Origin: Callaeas wilsoni
Taxonomy: Eukaryota; Chordata; Aves; Passeriformes; Callaeidae
NCBI GenBank assembly: GCA_013398955.1
Contig: VWPU01010343.1
Span: 1-64,000, forward strand
DNA length: 64,000 nucleotides
Reading direction: 5' to 3'
The translations under genes and the position numbers were made by a program. Shown in pieces: positions 49,901 to 63,301 of this stretch; the first letter of the stretch is position 1, and every line of letters begins with the position of its first letter. The notes below the pieces were generated by a model. That model was not told where the DNA came from. It searched no databases and was given only the letters and a program-made list of their open reading frames with translations.

Positions 49901-52100
49901 TACACAGAGGGCATTTAGATTTTTGTCCTGTCTTTGTCTTCTGCCCCCTTTAGTTCTGCTTGGTGATTAAATAGGGAAGCTCAAATGCCTCAGCAGAAAA
50001 CGGAGATGTGGAGGTGACAAAATCCCCCAACATGATTAAAAGGATGTACACTGCTTGCCATGGGCACAAGGAGGGCTTTAATGGTGCAGGAAATGCCCTC
50101 TACCACAGGAGTCACTTGTACAGCCTCAGCTGAGCTGTGAAATGCCACAGGAGCAGGTTCCCTAGGAAGGAGCCCTGAGAGTCCTTCCCTGAACCCAGAT
50201 CCCTCACACCACTGCTGCGAGGGGCAGCACCCCTTCTCCCAGTCCAGAATCAGAGCTGGGTTTGGCGTTTCTGTGGATTTATACCTGGACTGAGACAACC
50301 CCTCCGGGCACTGTCTGAAAAGGAGGAGAGCCAAAGTGTTGAAAAGACTCACATTCAGGAGTCTCTCACAGGGGGCTACAGAGTGCAGGCAGCTCTTAGT
50401 GTGTGGCTGCTGAGCTCTCCAGGTAGCCCTGTTCATGCTCCCAGAAAGTGTGCACTGCTGATTTTCCAGTTCCTCAGCATCTCAGGAGCTCCCCCTGCTC
50501 TGTTCCTCCCCCACTGGACTACCTTGAAATGCTCCACTCATTATTCGGAGTGCAAATCTGGGTTAGACAACACAGTTTCTTCCTTGTAAGTGTTGGTACA
50601 AAAGCGGAGGGGAACTGGGAAAGGTGTGTGGGAAGGAGAGAGGTATGGTGCAGTATCTGTACAGCTCCTTGTTGCACAGGATAACACCAGCCCAGTGACG
50701 AGCTCTAACACCCTCTGTGAGCAGGGAGGGTGACACTGAACCCAGCTGTGCCTCCACCACCACCTGAGGACTCGGAGCTCTGTTCCCATCTTGTGTCCCA
50801 GCAGGAATGCAGGGCATCAGCTGAGCATGGTCCCCAGCCTGCATCATCTTTCCATTGACAAACAGCATTTTCGGTTTGAAAAAACACAAATAAATCCAAC
50901 CCCTAAGAGGCTTCAAGGGAATCACTCTGGATTTTAGGAACGGCATGGTGTTGCAGCTGCTTTCAGTCTCTGCTCACTCTTCACACTGTCTCACGCCTGC
51001 TGTGGTGCCCATGCCTGCTGTGCCCTTTTCCAGGCCACCACAGGTTTGACAAATTTGGGAAATTGGACAAGGTGAGAACTGAAGCAGCAGCTGGGAGAAG
51101 GCAGAAGAAACCCCAAGGTATGCCTCATAGCAGGGTTTATTTAGCTGGGAAACTCCGTCTCAGTGGAGGGTAATCCTGTTAAGCACACAGTGCTTTTCCT
51201 TCCTTTTCCCTTGAGCCCTTGATCCCTACTGTCCCTGCTGGAACTACCTGCACTGCCATTGACAGAGAACAGCAGGACCTGCCTCTGTGGGCGACCGTTT
51301 TTTGGGTGCTTCATTTGCAGCTTGGAGGTTCAGCTCCCCCTATGACCACTCCTTTACCCCTTTTCTTTTTCCACAAAACTTTGTCTCCCTTTTTGGTTCA
51401 CTCTCAGTCCTGTCACTGCTTGAAGAAGACATTCAAGGAGAAGGTGATGAGCACGAGGATGACAGCTCCCTCCACATGGGATACACAGTGCAGTGCAACC
51501 CTTGTGTCTGATTTCTCTCCTTGGACTCCAGGCATCACTGTGAAGCTGCACTGCCTAACCAGTCCATCTTCACTCATCTGCTTGGCTATCTCTGGCCAAA
51601 TGAGTTATTTTGCATCTGATCTTGCCAGGCTGAGCTGTGTCACTCTGAGCTGGCATGCTCCACACTGGCCTGTATCACTTCCCACCAGCTCCACCTCCCC
51701 AGCTCCTGGTCTGCACTACAGGTGCACACCACTCTGAGTACTGAGAGGCCGAGAGCAGGAACAGATCTCAGTGCCAGGATCTGTAAGGAATGGTCCTGCT
51801 GGGCAGCTGACACAGCCGAGCTCCAGAAACACATCAGGAAGGGGGCAACGGTGACACTGGCTGTTCCTGGCATTTCTCCCCGATCTTTGCAGAAAGGAAA
51901 AGATAAAAGCAGCACATTTTGCACCTGTCCCAGCAGAACAGTTGATTTAATGCTCCCTCCTTTTCCCAGGGAGGTGGAGGAACATGGAGGCATTTGCAGG
52001 GATGTGGAGGGACATGGAGGGAGATGGGGGGGGCAGGGTGGGGAGCAGCATCCCGTGAGCAGGAGGTCTCTGGTGAAGAACAGCAGGTTTATCTGGGAAG
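46950..52100. other. intergenic, no gene seen
   Basis: Includes a pyrimidine-rich tract at about 49640-49950 that keeps three plus-strand frames open at once (a composition effect). No exon or repeat family recognised otherwise. Confidence 0.5.
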
Positions 52101-52106
52101 AGAAAA

Positions 52107-52195
52107 GAATCACAAAATGGTTTGGGTTGGAAGGGATCTTAAGGATCAGCCAGTTCTAACCTCCCTGCCATGGGAAGGGACATCTGCTAGAATGA
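52107..52195 (-). mobile_element. CR1 LINE 3'-end fragment
   Basis: Antisense CR1: GAATCACAAAATGGTTTGGG, TTGGAAGGGATCTTAAGGAT, then CCTCCCTGCCATGGGAAGGG. Confidence 0.85.
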
Positions 52196-53007
52196 GGGGA
52201 GTGAAGGTGGCAGTGAGACAGCTGCAGCCCAGGTGCCTGCAGGGGTGTGCTGGGCTGGGAATGGCTCTGCCTGGCACATCACAACTGCCAGGAATAGGGC
52301 TGAGAGGCCATGCTTAGCTGGACCTGTTGGTTGGGCTGTCTCTGTACAGGTAAAGCAACATCCTGGAATAAACTCAGCTTTCTCAGAAAAATGTGAGCAA
52401 ATCTATGTTTCATTTTCTTCTGTTATTTTAACAATAATCTTCCTTTGACTTGCTGTAATATCTGTGGCATGTGTGACAAGTCAAATGCCTCAGGCCTCTT
52501 CCTGCTTTTCTGTAGCACAAGCACACAAAAAATGGTGTGAATTTTGTCTGCTTAAATGTCTCCCTTTGGCTTCATTAAAAGAATTATAAGTCATATTAGG
52601 CAGTGCTTATACTTCCATGAAAGATTTAGGTGTGAGGGTTTTTTTGTCCCCAGCCAAGAAACGTATTTGTACCAACCCGGCAGTTTGGTTAAAGTCTCAA
52701 ATATTTTCTTTCAGTCTCTCTCAGCCATAAGTGTAACTATCTTGGACATCTGGGTGCTTCCAAGTTCACTCTGTCAAGAGTTTCCTTATAGTTGGAAATG
52801 TGTCCTGCAGTTCTTCAGTTTTTCTGGCCACGGTCTCTCCACTGAGCACCTGCTCTCGAGGAGCCTAGATACCTGAAATGCGTTCCACCTCATCCTAATT
52901 ACTTTTTTTGCCTGGTTCCATTACAAACTCTGTTTCCTTCCAGATTCTCTTATTATCTGTTTATCTAATTCTTGTACTCCTTGCCCAGTCGTGGAAGTGT
53001 GAGTCAT

Positions 53008-53364
53008 TCACAGAATCACAGAATAATTTAGGTTGGAAGGGACCTTCAAAAATCACCTCATCCAACTCCCTTCCACAGTACATCTGTTCAGGCTGGAGAA
53101 AGGGAGACTGAAGGGAGACCTCAGTGCAGTTACAGCTTCCTCATGAGGGCAAGAGGAGGGGCAGGCACTGATCTCTGCTCTGTGGTGCCAGTGACAGGAC
53201 ACGAGGGAATGGCCTGAAGCTGTGTCAGGAGAGGTTTAGGTTGGGTATCAGGAAAATGTTCTTCCCCCAGAGGGTGGCTGGGCACTGAACAGGCTCCCCA
53301 GGACACTGGTCACGGTACCAAGGCTGATGGAGCTCAAGGAGCATTTGGACAATGCCATCTTTTT
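53008..53364 (-). mobile_element. CR1 LINE with inverted 5' segment
   Basis: 53008-53082 is antisense CR1 tail (ATTCACAGAATCACAGAATA, GGTTGGAAGGGACC). At 53084 the orientation flips: 53084-53364 is sense CR1 (GAGACCTCAGTGCAGTTACA type, AGGTTTAGGTTGGGTATCAG, TTCTTCCCCCAGAGGGTGGC, GAGCATTTGGACAATGC) and stops just before the part where the tail begins. On the minus strand this reads as inverted 5' segment then 3' end, as expected for twin priming during insertion. Confidence 0.8.
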
Positions 53365-53369
53365 TGGTT

Positions 53370-55910
53370 GAAAGCCCAGCTCATCTGGAGATCTTCTGAG
53401 TCATTCCAGGATCCAGAGATGTGAAGGTCATTACAGCAGTGTGCTGCTACAGAGACTCCTGCAGGCTACCTCCACACCTGGAGCTGCACAGAAGGTGACA
53501 GACAGGCTCCCCTCCCTTTGGCTAAGCCTGCTCAGACTGGAGGGATTTCGAGGTCTCTGAAGGAAGGAGCTTGATTCTTCCCCATGACCTGCTTCAAGCA
53601 AAGCTACAGCAACCAAATGGACCGTGCTGTGTGAAGTGCAGAGTCACACTGGTGTGAGTCAAACGTTCCCCTCTGGTGCTGGAGGGTTCAGCTAAAGAGT
53701 AAAACAAAGGCAAATACATCAGCAGCTCAAAGTGGATGGGCTTTTTTTTGCTTTCTTCGTGGCAGAAGCCCAGAAGACTCTGACTGAGATCAAAAAGTAA
53801 CTTATCACCTTGAGGTCTGTGGAGGAGCAGAGAAATGTTGAAACCTCCCACCACTTCCATCATCAAAAGCTTCAGTAGTTTTCTTTCCACGTGTGTTTTC
53901 TTAGCCAGCCTCGAGGAGAGCAACTGTTCAAAAGGGACATTAGGTGTACCTTCTGTTGGCTGAACCAATTAAAACTACCCTTCAATGTCACCAGGAGCGC
54001 ACACACACGCACAAAAGGAAAATTCAGGGAGGAAAAGAGAAACAAGCACAGAGTCTCACTGAGGGAGCTGGCTAGGGACTACACTGACGTGCTTCAAGGT
54101 CATGAGTTTGACTTCAGATAAGGTTAGAAATGGATAAAAATTTCTGCTGGTGGCTGCTCAGTGGCCTATATGAAGTTAGGGGACAATCTTTTGTAGCAAT
54201 TTAATTTAAATAGATAACTGCTATATGCTTAGTAAAAAATATCCCCAAATAAAACTTTTAAAGTTGTCAGTGAGCTGATGCATGTGGGAAAAGTTCTCCA
54301 AAGTCTTTTGTAATACTTTATTAAATTATGATGTATTCAGACCTCTTCAATCCTGAGTTGTCATTGTTGGAGTTGAATTGTGGAGCTTTAGGACAGCTTG
54401 TTGCCAAAGGATCTTTTGTTTGTAGCATATCAAAATAAAAGGTTTGGTTTTGCCAGTAAGGCATGGCTGCCACTACAGATAATTTTTAATAGGCCATGAG
54501 GTAGCAGCAGTGTCCAAATTCTGGCCATCTTCCATCCTCACAACTTCCTAAGAACATCTTGTCTGGAAAGATGCAGCAACTTCATGTTGTGTACCTTGGG
54601 AAGGGGAGAAGCCAGTGCTCCTGGTGCAGGACCGTCACAACTTGGATGAGTCCTACGGTGCTGAGCTCTGTTTTTGCTGGGTTTACTGTATGAAAGGTGA
54701 AAGTAACAGTAACATTCAATTTTGGCTTTCACTGACATTTTTAATTATTTTAAAATACTTATCGAACTTCTTTACTGCAGTAAATTTTTAACTTCTTTGG
54801 TTTCAGTCAGCTTTGGATAACAGAAGCTACACATGCTTTTAGTATCAGACCTGTAAAGTCTTCCAATTTTGGGTGAAAGAAGAGACTAGAACTGTTGTCC
54901 TTTGTTTTGTTTGTGATCCTGTATATTCCTCAACAAGGTACTCAGAATCCATTTGTCCATGCCAAGGTCACAGCGTGTCCTCACCACGAGGCTCAAGTGC
55001 CACTTCCCTGATCTCCAAGGTATCCTTGTCCCCCCTCAGACAAGGATAGGAGAGGGTGATGTCTCAAGGATAGGAGAGAGTGGCTCCAGCAGCACACTGA
55101 GAAGGGCTGGATCACTCATCCCACTGCAGCTGAAGAAGGAAATTGCTATCACCATGCCAAAGCAAACAACTAAAATATGAAAGTCAAGGAACTCAGTCAA
55201 ATTAGTTTGACACAAAGACAGGGTGGTGCCAATCAGACACAATTCTTTGGGGTTTTTGCCTTGGTGGTTTTAATACTTTTTCTTGCCTTTTGCATCTTTT
55301 AGCTTGGAAACAGAAACTGTTTTGAAGGTCAAAGCTCTGAGAGGCAGAAGTGGTAGAGAAATCTCACATAATTTCAGAGTCATGCTCTGTTGCCCCCTCC
55401 TACTGCTAAGAACTCCAAATGTAAAACATCCCCAAAGCAGTCACAAATCAAGCATCCACTGGAGGTCCAGTACATCCCTCAGTGGTTTTGTTTTCCAAGA
55501 TTCCTGTCTGCATGTACTCACAATTGCATATTGGTTTCTGCATCCAGAAAGTCTGACTTCCTCCTGTCTCCTCCTCCTCAGAGGAATGCTATGGTTTTAT
55601 GTGGGGATGAGTGACACTTGTGACAGATGAGCTGCCAAAACACGGCAAAATCCTGGGAGTCTGCAACACCAACAGTCACTCTGGTGTTTGCATGTCCCTG
55701 CTGGGGATGGCAGATAATTTGCATTTTGCCATCACTTTTCCTACATATACAACCCAAATGTGTTCAGGAGGGGTAAACTTCCAGTGATGTGATTTTCCAG
55801 CGTTGTGTTGTTGTGACAGGGAGAAGCTGGACTCAGTTCTCATACATCATAATACAACATGTAGCTTGTCACAGGACCATTTTCATACTTTGCTGCCTGC
55901 CTGGAGTGAC
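53370..55910. other. intergenic, no gene seen
   Basis: A/T-rich around 54180-54330. No coding or repeat family signal recognised. Confidence 0.5.
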
Positions 55911-55911
55911 C

Positions 55912-55970
55912 CCTTTCCTAAATGATTGCCTTTCCTAAATGATTTCCTTTCCTAAATGATTGCCTTTTCC
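55912..55970 (+). repeat. 17-bp minisatellite, 3 copies plus a partial
   Basis: CCTTTCCTAAATGATTG at 55912-55928, a copy ending TTT at 55929-55945, a perfect copy at 55946-55962, then CCTTTTCC. Confidence 0.95.
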
Positions 55971-56380
55971 ACCTACTGTCAGGATAAATCCCTGCAATCC
56001 ACACTAGACCTGTCCCTGTGTTCACCTACTCCTTACACAGAAAGTACTACACGGTCATGCATAATTCATTCCCTTTAATTAAAATGTAAATTTATTGTCA
56101 GCATTTTGGGGTGATTAAAGCACCATTGTAGGAATAGGTTTAGATTCTGTATCTGGGGTTCCTTTTGCCTAAAACACATGATGCTTTATGCTGTTCGAAG
56201 TGCTGAGACTGATCACCAAGGGGGACAGAACTGAACTTCCAGGGGAGGGAGGTCGGTCTCTGTGTGTCTAATATTCAACAGAGTGTGAATGCACTTTGCT
56301 ATAAAGTGAGTTGGCTTTCTCTCTGCATTTCACAAGCTTGGCATAGACAGGAAGGAGTATTTGTAACTGTATTTCTCCAC

Positions 56381-56464
56381 CAAAAAACAAGAAACAAACC
56401 AAAAAACAAACAAACAAACAAAAACCCCCCAAAAAAGCCAAAAAAAACCCCACAAAAACCCCCA
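56381..56464 (+). repeat. (CAAA)n-type simple repeat with A/C runs
   Basis: Repeated CAAA units (AAACAAACAAACAAACAAAA) followed by CCCCCC and further A/C blocks. Confidence 0.9.
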
Positions 56465-56877
56465 GACTATTTCATTGGCTTCAAACTGATCTTCGGAAGC
56501 CTTCAGAAGGATGTTTAGTGGATTTCTGTGCTTACTGTAAACAACTGACTTACCAGAGCGTCTTGCAGGTTGGGCTTCATTCCTCATAGACCTCGAAGCC
56601 TCACATGCCATTCGCTGTCCATTAAATAAATGATTAAGTACATGAAAAAAAAAAATAGCATATTCCGCAAGGATGGAGTAATGACAGACTGCCCAGCGAG
56701 GGGCTTAGCTGTAATTCTTAGGAAAGGAAACCGTCATGGGGCTACTTATGGGGAGACAGAGAGAGAAAATTCCCGGCTCCACCATACAAAGAGTCATAGG
56801 GATTAGGAGTGTTTCACCAGCAGGCTTTTGAATTTTTTCCCTGTAACAAAAACATGACCTCTCCCCTGCCTACGCCC

Positions 56878-56910
56878 TGTCTCTGTCTGTCTCTGTCTGT
56901 CTCTCTCTCC
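56878..56910 (+). repeat. (CTGTCT)n-type simple repeat
   Basis: Alternating TGTCTC and TGTCTG units ending in CTCTCTCTCC. Confidence 0.9.
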
Positions 56911-57135
56911 CGTGGACAGGCAGACAGAAGGGCATTTCAGCTCTCGGGGAGAGCTCGGGCCTGAGCAGAAGTCTCTTGGATACAGAAGGGAAATGCTTTG
57001 CCTTGCCATTCCCCGAAGTCACATTATTCTTATGCTACACATGACTCTCTCGGAAAATCTGGGATTCATTACCCACCTTCTGCCCCAACCTTCTGGCTTC
57101 GCAAATATGCAGGGAGTTTCAAGATCAGCTCCAAA

Positions 57136-57293
57136 CCGCGACACGGGAGTGCGGTTGGCCGCGGGGCAGCCAGGTTGTGCGCGTGGCTGCTGGTGTCCCC
57201 ACGCCTGGCCCTGCTGCGCCATTCCCACCGGCCAAGCAGGGAAAGGAGAGCCAGGGCAGCGACGGGCCACCACCTGCCCCTCGTACCTCGCCG
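57136..57293. promoter_or_regulatory. small CpG-rich cluster
   Basis: About 16 CpG in 160 bases, next to CpG-poor DNA. A CRE palindrome follows at 57686. Overlapping open frames here on both strands reflect the lack of A/T-rich stop codons, not genes. Confidence 0.4.
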
Positions 57294-57685
57294 TTTGGCA
57301 GCACAGCAGCAATTTTGGAGGAGCCAGCCTGCAGCCATCCCCAGGTCGCAGTGGACAGGGAGGAAGCGGAGTCTGACACTTATTTTCTAGGCCGTGTTTT
57401 GACAGATTCGGAATTTAAATTAGGTTCCCTGTCATCGCACTTTCACTGCGGGACAGGGGATCTACCAGAGGTCCTCTGCAGAGGGAGATGTCCGGAGCTG
57501 CTGGAGAGGCACTGCCTCCTCTCTTGGTCTCTCCTGGGTCTCACAGCAGCCAGGAGGGGGTCCAGGCAGGTTTTTGGCAGGCACATGCATGCAGGGACAT
57601 AAGGGACAAGGAAAGGAACGGCGTCAGCAGCGGGGCCCCTGCTCAGTGTCAGGGGCTGGTTTGAAAGTCGGTCGCCGGAGCCGCC

Positions 57686-57693
57686 TGACGTCA
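57686..57693. promoter_or_regulatory. perfect CRE palindrome in distal CpG-rich region
   Basis: TGACGTCA lies in a G+C-rich context (GCCGCCTGACGTCAGT) about 400 bases past a small CpG cluster, and 47 kb downstream of the SIK1 stop. It is a candidate distal element. Confidence 0.35.
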
Positions 57694-57699
57694 GTTCTG

Positions 57700-60600
57700 T
57701 CGCTGTGGGAAGTATCAAGTTAAACTGATAATTATCTACAGCACGTGTACGAATTACGAACCTTTTGATGTTCAGGCTCATGTGTTTTGAGTTAGCCAGC
57801 ACATCTTAATCAGATTTTCTTTTCCTTTTAAATGAAGATTTGAAGCTTTTTTATCTCCCATTCCCTTCTCCTCCTTTGAACTTTTACTTCACTGGGATTT
57901 TCACGGACGCAGCCTTTCCCCAGCCAGGTCTCACCAGCTCCCATGCACAAAGCCAGCTCAGCAAGGTACATGGCAAGTGCTGTTGGGTTTGCAGTAAGAG
58001 CTTTGGTACAGCCTGAAAACAAGGAGCTATTTGTCACTGCTATTCTCTCTGCAATATTAAAATGTATCTTATCAATGGCACTGTATAATGGAAAGGAGAG
58101 AAAGAAAGAGAGAAATACAGACCATCAAAAGAGATTCTGGTGAGTTCAGTAAAAGTCTGCCTTTCTTGAGCATGAACAATTTCCTCACTGGTGCAGCAAG
58201 CCTGCAGAAAGCAAACCCTAAAACTCATCGACTGCTTGCAAAATTCAGTGTCTTTGTCCTAACCACAAACACTTCACCAGCACCCCACCCGCCACAAAGC
58301 ACAATAGCTCATTCTGTCTATGGCCCTCCAAATTTTTCACAGATATTAGTCAATGTTTTTGTTTTATTATTACAGCTTTACTTTATTACTCTCCATTTTT
58401 TAATAAGGATAAATCACTCATGCTACTTTAGCCCAGCGCCTTTTTAAGAAAATTAATTTATAACACAGTTTGATTTTGTAGGTGCCTTTATGACTGAATT
58501 GAGGAAGAAGAAGGGTGTAATCGACTCATTTCAAAATTGTGTCTGAAATGTTTCTTTGTCACTTTTAATGTCATGTATCCCCCTGAAGGGTTCAGGTGTT
58601 GGCCAGTGTTAGCTGACCTTGCTGTAGCTGGGTCTGGGACACAGAACTTTCCCACTGCACCACTCTGCATCTCCCCTGGGCTTGTCCCTCTACCACTGCT
58701 ATTGTGCCTGTAGACATCTGTTCCTCGTGCAGGAGACTGGGTGGGACCTCCAAGACACTGAGCTCAGGTCTCTGCTACAGTCATGACAATCTCCTACCAC
58801 CCTTTCCATAAACTCTGTGAGCTCCAAAGTCAGGGCTTTGCTTCCTGCCTCTGCCAGGAGGGACATGCCTGCCGTGGAGCGTGGTGCCTGCGACGGCCAA
58901 CCACAGGGATGTGGTGACACCTTCTCCCTGTTCCAAGCCTAAGGCCAGCCCCCACGCTCTGGGATGAGGAGTGGCTACAGGCTGGATCCTGCCTGGCACC
59001 TGCCCTGAGGTTCCCGTGGCCACCACGAGCCATCCACATGGCCTGGGAGAGGGCTGGGCAGAGCCCCGACATCGGGAGTGGTGGCTGAGCACATGCGATG
59101 GCTTGGCAGGATTATCTCACGGCCAGGCCGGAGTGATTTCCTAGGTGGATTATCCCAAAGCCACGGAGAGGGGATGCCATTTCAGGAGCCTCAGACAAAG
59201 CACTCATGGGGCTGCTTCTGCTCCTGTTTGCCCAGCAATAGCCAAAGGGCTGCCACAAAGCCACACGCTGCTCAGGCTCCTGGTGACCCTCGGTGCCCAC
59301 CTGCCCACTGTCAGAGGGAAGGTTTTTGCAGCTGAGAAGAGCTTTTAGAGGACGGCTGCATTTCATAAGGCTCCTGAACAGCGTTGTCAAGGGAGCAGGC
59401 AGTGAGCTGACAACTTTTGGGTCAGTCCCAGAACAGCTTGCCAGGGAAGCCTATCAAGCCCCAGTAATCGGGTTTGATTTAAATCTTTCTCCTTCTCATC
59501 ACCCTTTCTGGATTAAGTCATCTCCACCGAATGAGAGACTGCACTGGGAGAGGCACAGACAGGCTCTTGTATGGGTGTTGGGGAGAGGAAGTGAAAGATA
59601 AGCAAGCCACCGTCACTTTTGGGTTTTATCATCTCCATCCCAATTTTGCTGCTCCGTTGGAGTCACAAGATAACAATAATCTAGAAGCCAGCAGTTTTGA
59701 GCTCGTTTATTCTCCTCTGGTCAGCTGTTTGATGAATGTTTAGAGTTATTTCCTTGGGCACTCAGGATTTGTGCTGGCTGCAGTGGGGTTTGTGACACGG
59801 GAGAGAGAGGGTCTGTGAACCCTGACATTTTGGGATTTTATGTACTGAGGGAGGCCATCTCATGGGGCATTTTTTTTCTTGGTTTCCCACTCTGTTTCTC
59901 ACACTGAAAAAATGCAGCTCTTTACCTGAGGCTACAAGCTTGCACAGGCTTCCCTTGTGAGTAAGCAGCACCCTGGTCTGGAACACAAAGCTTTCTGTGT
60001 GCTGCAAGGGCACGAGGACACGGGGGAGCTGGCAAGGTTACCTGGTCCTGCTCTCTCCTTTCAGTGTGTCCCAGTGCTGTGACAGAGGAGAAAACGTCAG
60101 CGCGGCGTTGCCTTGCTCACGGCCTCGGAGGAGCAGGAGGATGGGTGGGAAAGGTTATCGAGGCAAAGGGCTGGCAAAAGTTAGCTGGAAAAGTCGATAA
60201 ACACCATCTTGTCAGCAGGTACCACTCAGAGAAGAGGGGTTTTGTGGCATCGAGGTGAAAGAAAGGGGATCTAATCTCCTGGGGGGGAAAAAAAACAAAG
60301 AGGAGGCTTTCTTTGCAATGTGTAGGAGAAGGGGAGGGTTTTTTCTCCCCAGCCCCGTGAGTGTGAGGGGGAGGTCGCTGTGCATATGATCCTGCAGAAT
60401 AAGAAGGATCACCAAAGGGGTGACGCAGGAAAAGGAGGATTACTCTGCATGTGATGGCAGAAGGAGGATGGAGGAGCGTTCTTGCAAAGGGTGTATGGAT
60501 GGGGATTACTAAGGGATCTAGGTATAATGAAGGAACTCCACCCTCCACCTTGCTCTTGGGGTAAGTGAAGGGTCATCAGAAGCCATCACAACTCCCGATG

Positions 60601-63300
60601 GCTTTCTGCCATCCTTTGAAGCACTTGTTGCTTACTTAGTGATCCCAGCAACTGGTAGATTTTACTGACTTTTGAAGAGCCAATGCCATTTCCAAATCTC
60701 TAGTCCAAAAGAAGAAAATGAGGCCGTCTTTGTGTAAGCCAGGTGTCTGTCTCCACTGAAACTACTCAAACAGTTTGGACACTTCCTCCTGTGTAGTCAA
60801 AATACAGTTTCTCACCCACACAGGATTTCATAAACAAAAGGGTGAGCAGTACACAGAGGCTGACACACCTCAGTGCAAGAGGCTCTAAAACCTGCTGAGT
60901 TAATGGGGAGATGCTTCCCTTCATTTCAGTGGGAGCCCTTCAAATGCCCCAAGCAGACCCAGAAGCGATGCCCTGTTGTGCTTGTGCACCTTCAGGCCAC
61001 TGTTGCCACTTTGTAACAAGCTGAAAAATTCAAAAATTCACATATTCACAGAAAAAAAAAGAATATGTTTTTTAGGACCATAGCCAGCAGGATCACAGCT
61101 TTTGTGGCAGGAGAGGATAGTGTGGCAAGATCACTATAAATGTGACTTCTTTAATAAGTAGTAACAACTCTACATCTGTGAGAGGAAGGCTAAAGCCTGG
61201 CTGCAAGTGAGCCTTTAGAAGAAGCAGCCTCTGTGAACAGTCCAGCAAAAATGGTTGTTTTGGCTCAGCTGTGAAGTTTTGACAGTGAATAATTGCTGTT
61301 ATTTACATAACACCCACGCGCAAACCATAAACGTTTGGCTCCCTGACCTCAGCCATGACCACAGAGATCTGCAATGGATGCTCTTCGCTGTGGTCCTCCC
61401 TGTCACACCACTCCCTGTCCTGGTCTGGGCAAGGGGGAGAAGGGCTGCAAGTGATGGCAGGGATGGGGATAGACTCAGCTCAAGGTGGGGGAGCGAAGCT
61501 GGCGAGAAGCCAGGCTGCAGAAAACACACGGGAAAACCAAGACTCAAGGAATGGAAGAGGACAGCGAGCAGAACCAAAGGATAATCGCAGGCAGGGAGTT
61601 CTGAGCTGTTTGCCAGAGCAGAGGTGAGAGCAGCCTTTGTATTGTAGGTACAGACTGTTTGCTGTCTCTGCATCCTTCCACAGAGGACACAGCACAATGC
61701 CTGCGATGACAGCCGTACTGGCAGAGCAAGAGACAGAAAATTAGCAAACACTGAAAGGGAATTACCAATAGAGGGTCAAAGACCTGCAGGGGAAGAATGG
61801 GCAGAAAAAGCTAGGAGAAAAACTGAATAGCAATTGAAATAAAAAAGCTTTAACAGAAAAAACAGAAGTTAGGTTCTTTGAAAGGGTAAGGCTTGTTTTC
61901 TCTAGTGCCTTCCCTTGTCCCCACTTCACACCTTTCACCTTCTGCACAGTCTTTGTCCTTCTCTGCACTCAACCCTTCCCCCCTCCTGGCCCTAGCCCTT
62001 GCTTAAAGTCCCTCACCGTGCCCTGCTTGCCATTTCCACTCTGTCTCCTCATCCAGCATCCCCTCTGTCCTTGTCCACCCTGTGTCCCCCCCTCCTGCAG
62101 TCAGCACTTCCACCCACCCCAGGTCATGCCCCTGCCAGGAGCTACCCCTGCCTGCTCTGCCTCCTTTCCCAAGAGCCAGTCCATGTCCCTGCTGCTCTGT
62201 TCTTTCCTGTTCAGCCCCCCTCCATCTCCTGCAGACTCCAAATCCTTTGTGCCTCTGGGTTTCCAAGCTGAGGCAGCTGTGAGTAAGGGGATGTTTTCCC
62301 TGTTGCACAGAGGGGCAGAAACCCAGCTTTGCTGGTGCTCCATGTTCTACCTGGGAGTTCAGCATCCTTAGTCCCTCAGGTGTGCCTGTCACTGCGGCGA
62401 CTGACACCTGCCTGACTCAGAGGAAGATGCCATCATCCTGCTGCCAGCTCCACCACCTGTTGCAGCAGCACGTGGCTCTCCCTTGAAGACACTCATGCCA
62501 AGCCTCAGCCAAGCTCAAACCCATGCTAAGTCTCTTCCCAAGCTGTCCATGCTGTGTCTGTCCTTGGCCCAGCGGGCAGCAGCCGGTTGCTCCCCTTTCC
62601 CTCTGTGAGAAGCCATGGAGCAGGAAAGCAGGGCTCAATCCCACTGCAATCCAGCCACCCTTGCAGCCAAAGCTGGAAACAGCCACCTCCCAGTTAACGT
62701 GGAGCCCAGGGACCCTGCACCAGTTCTGGCAGAGCACTCGCTCCACTCTTCCCTCTGGGCTCTGGTGGTAGGGTCACAGCACCCCGGGGACCCTCCTCGC
62801 TGTGGTGCAGCAGCACGGGGCACCCCGGGAAGGGAAGGGAGCTCCACCACGCCAGGAGGAGAGGTGCTGGCAGGACAGATGACAGCAGGATTATCCCTCT
62901 GCCTGCCAGCAAGGGTGAAACTGGACAGCTGGGAAGCAATGAACCCTGACCGGTGCTGCCGCTGCAGCAGCAAGAATGCTTATTTTTAAACTAAGTAAAA
63001 AGGAAAAGGACTGTCACCACATCTCCTGCAGATCAGTTGCCACTCAGGTCCAAGCTGTGTTTTGGGACCTTGGAAATGTCATTTTACTGTTTCACAGTAC
63101 TTATCCACCTGAGACTGAGCAGATCAGGATTTACTTTCCTTTTACTCCTCCTTCCCTCCCCCTCACAGAGCAATTGCCCTGCACCGCTGCCTGTGTGAGC
63201 GTGAAGGTCAGATCGGCCGGACACCACTTTCCTGGAGCTGTCACACAGGGGAGGTGGCGGGATGGGAACAAGGAGATGGGTTTCAAAAAGCAGCCAGGAG
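57700..63300. other. intergenic, no gene seen
   Basis: Frames up to 150 codons on both strands without recognisable motifs. A pyrimidine-rich stretch at about 61900-62240 opens several plus frames at once. No exon of CRYAA or another expected neighbour was found. Confidence 0.5.
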
Positions 63301-63301
63301 A

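Noticed and set aside
57019..57390. Many overlapping frames on both strands
   Set aside because: Explained by G+C-rich sequence lacking stop codons.
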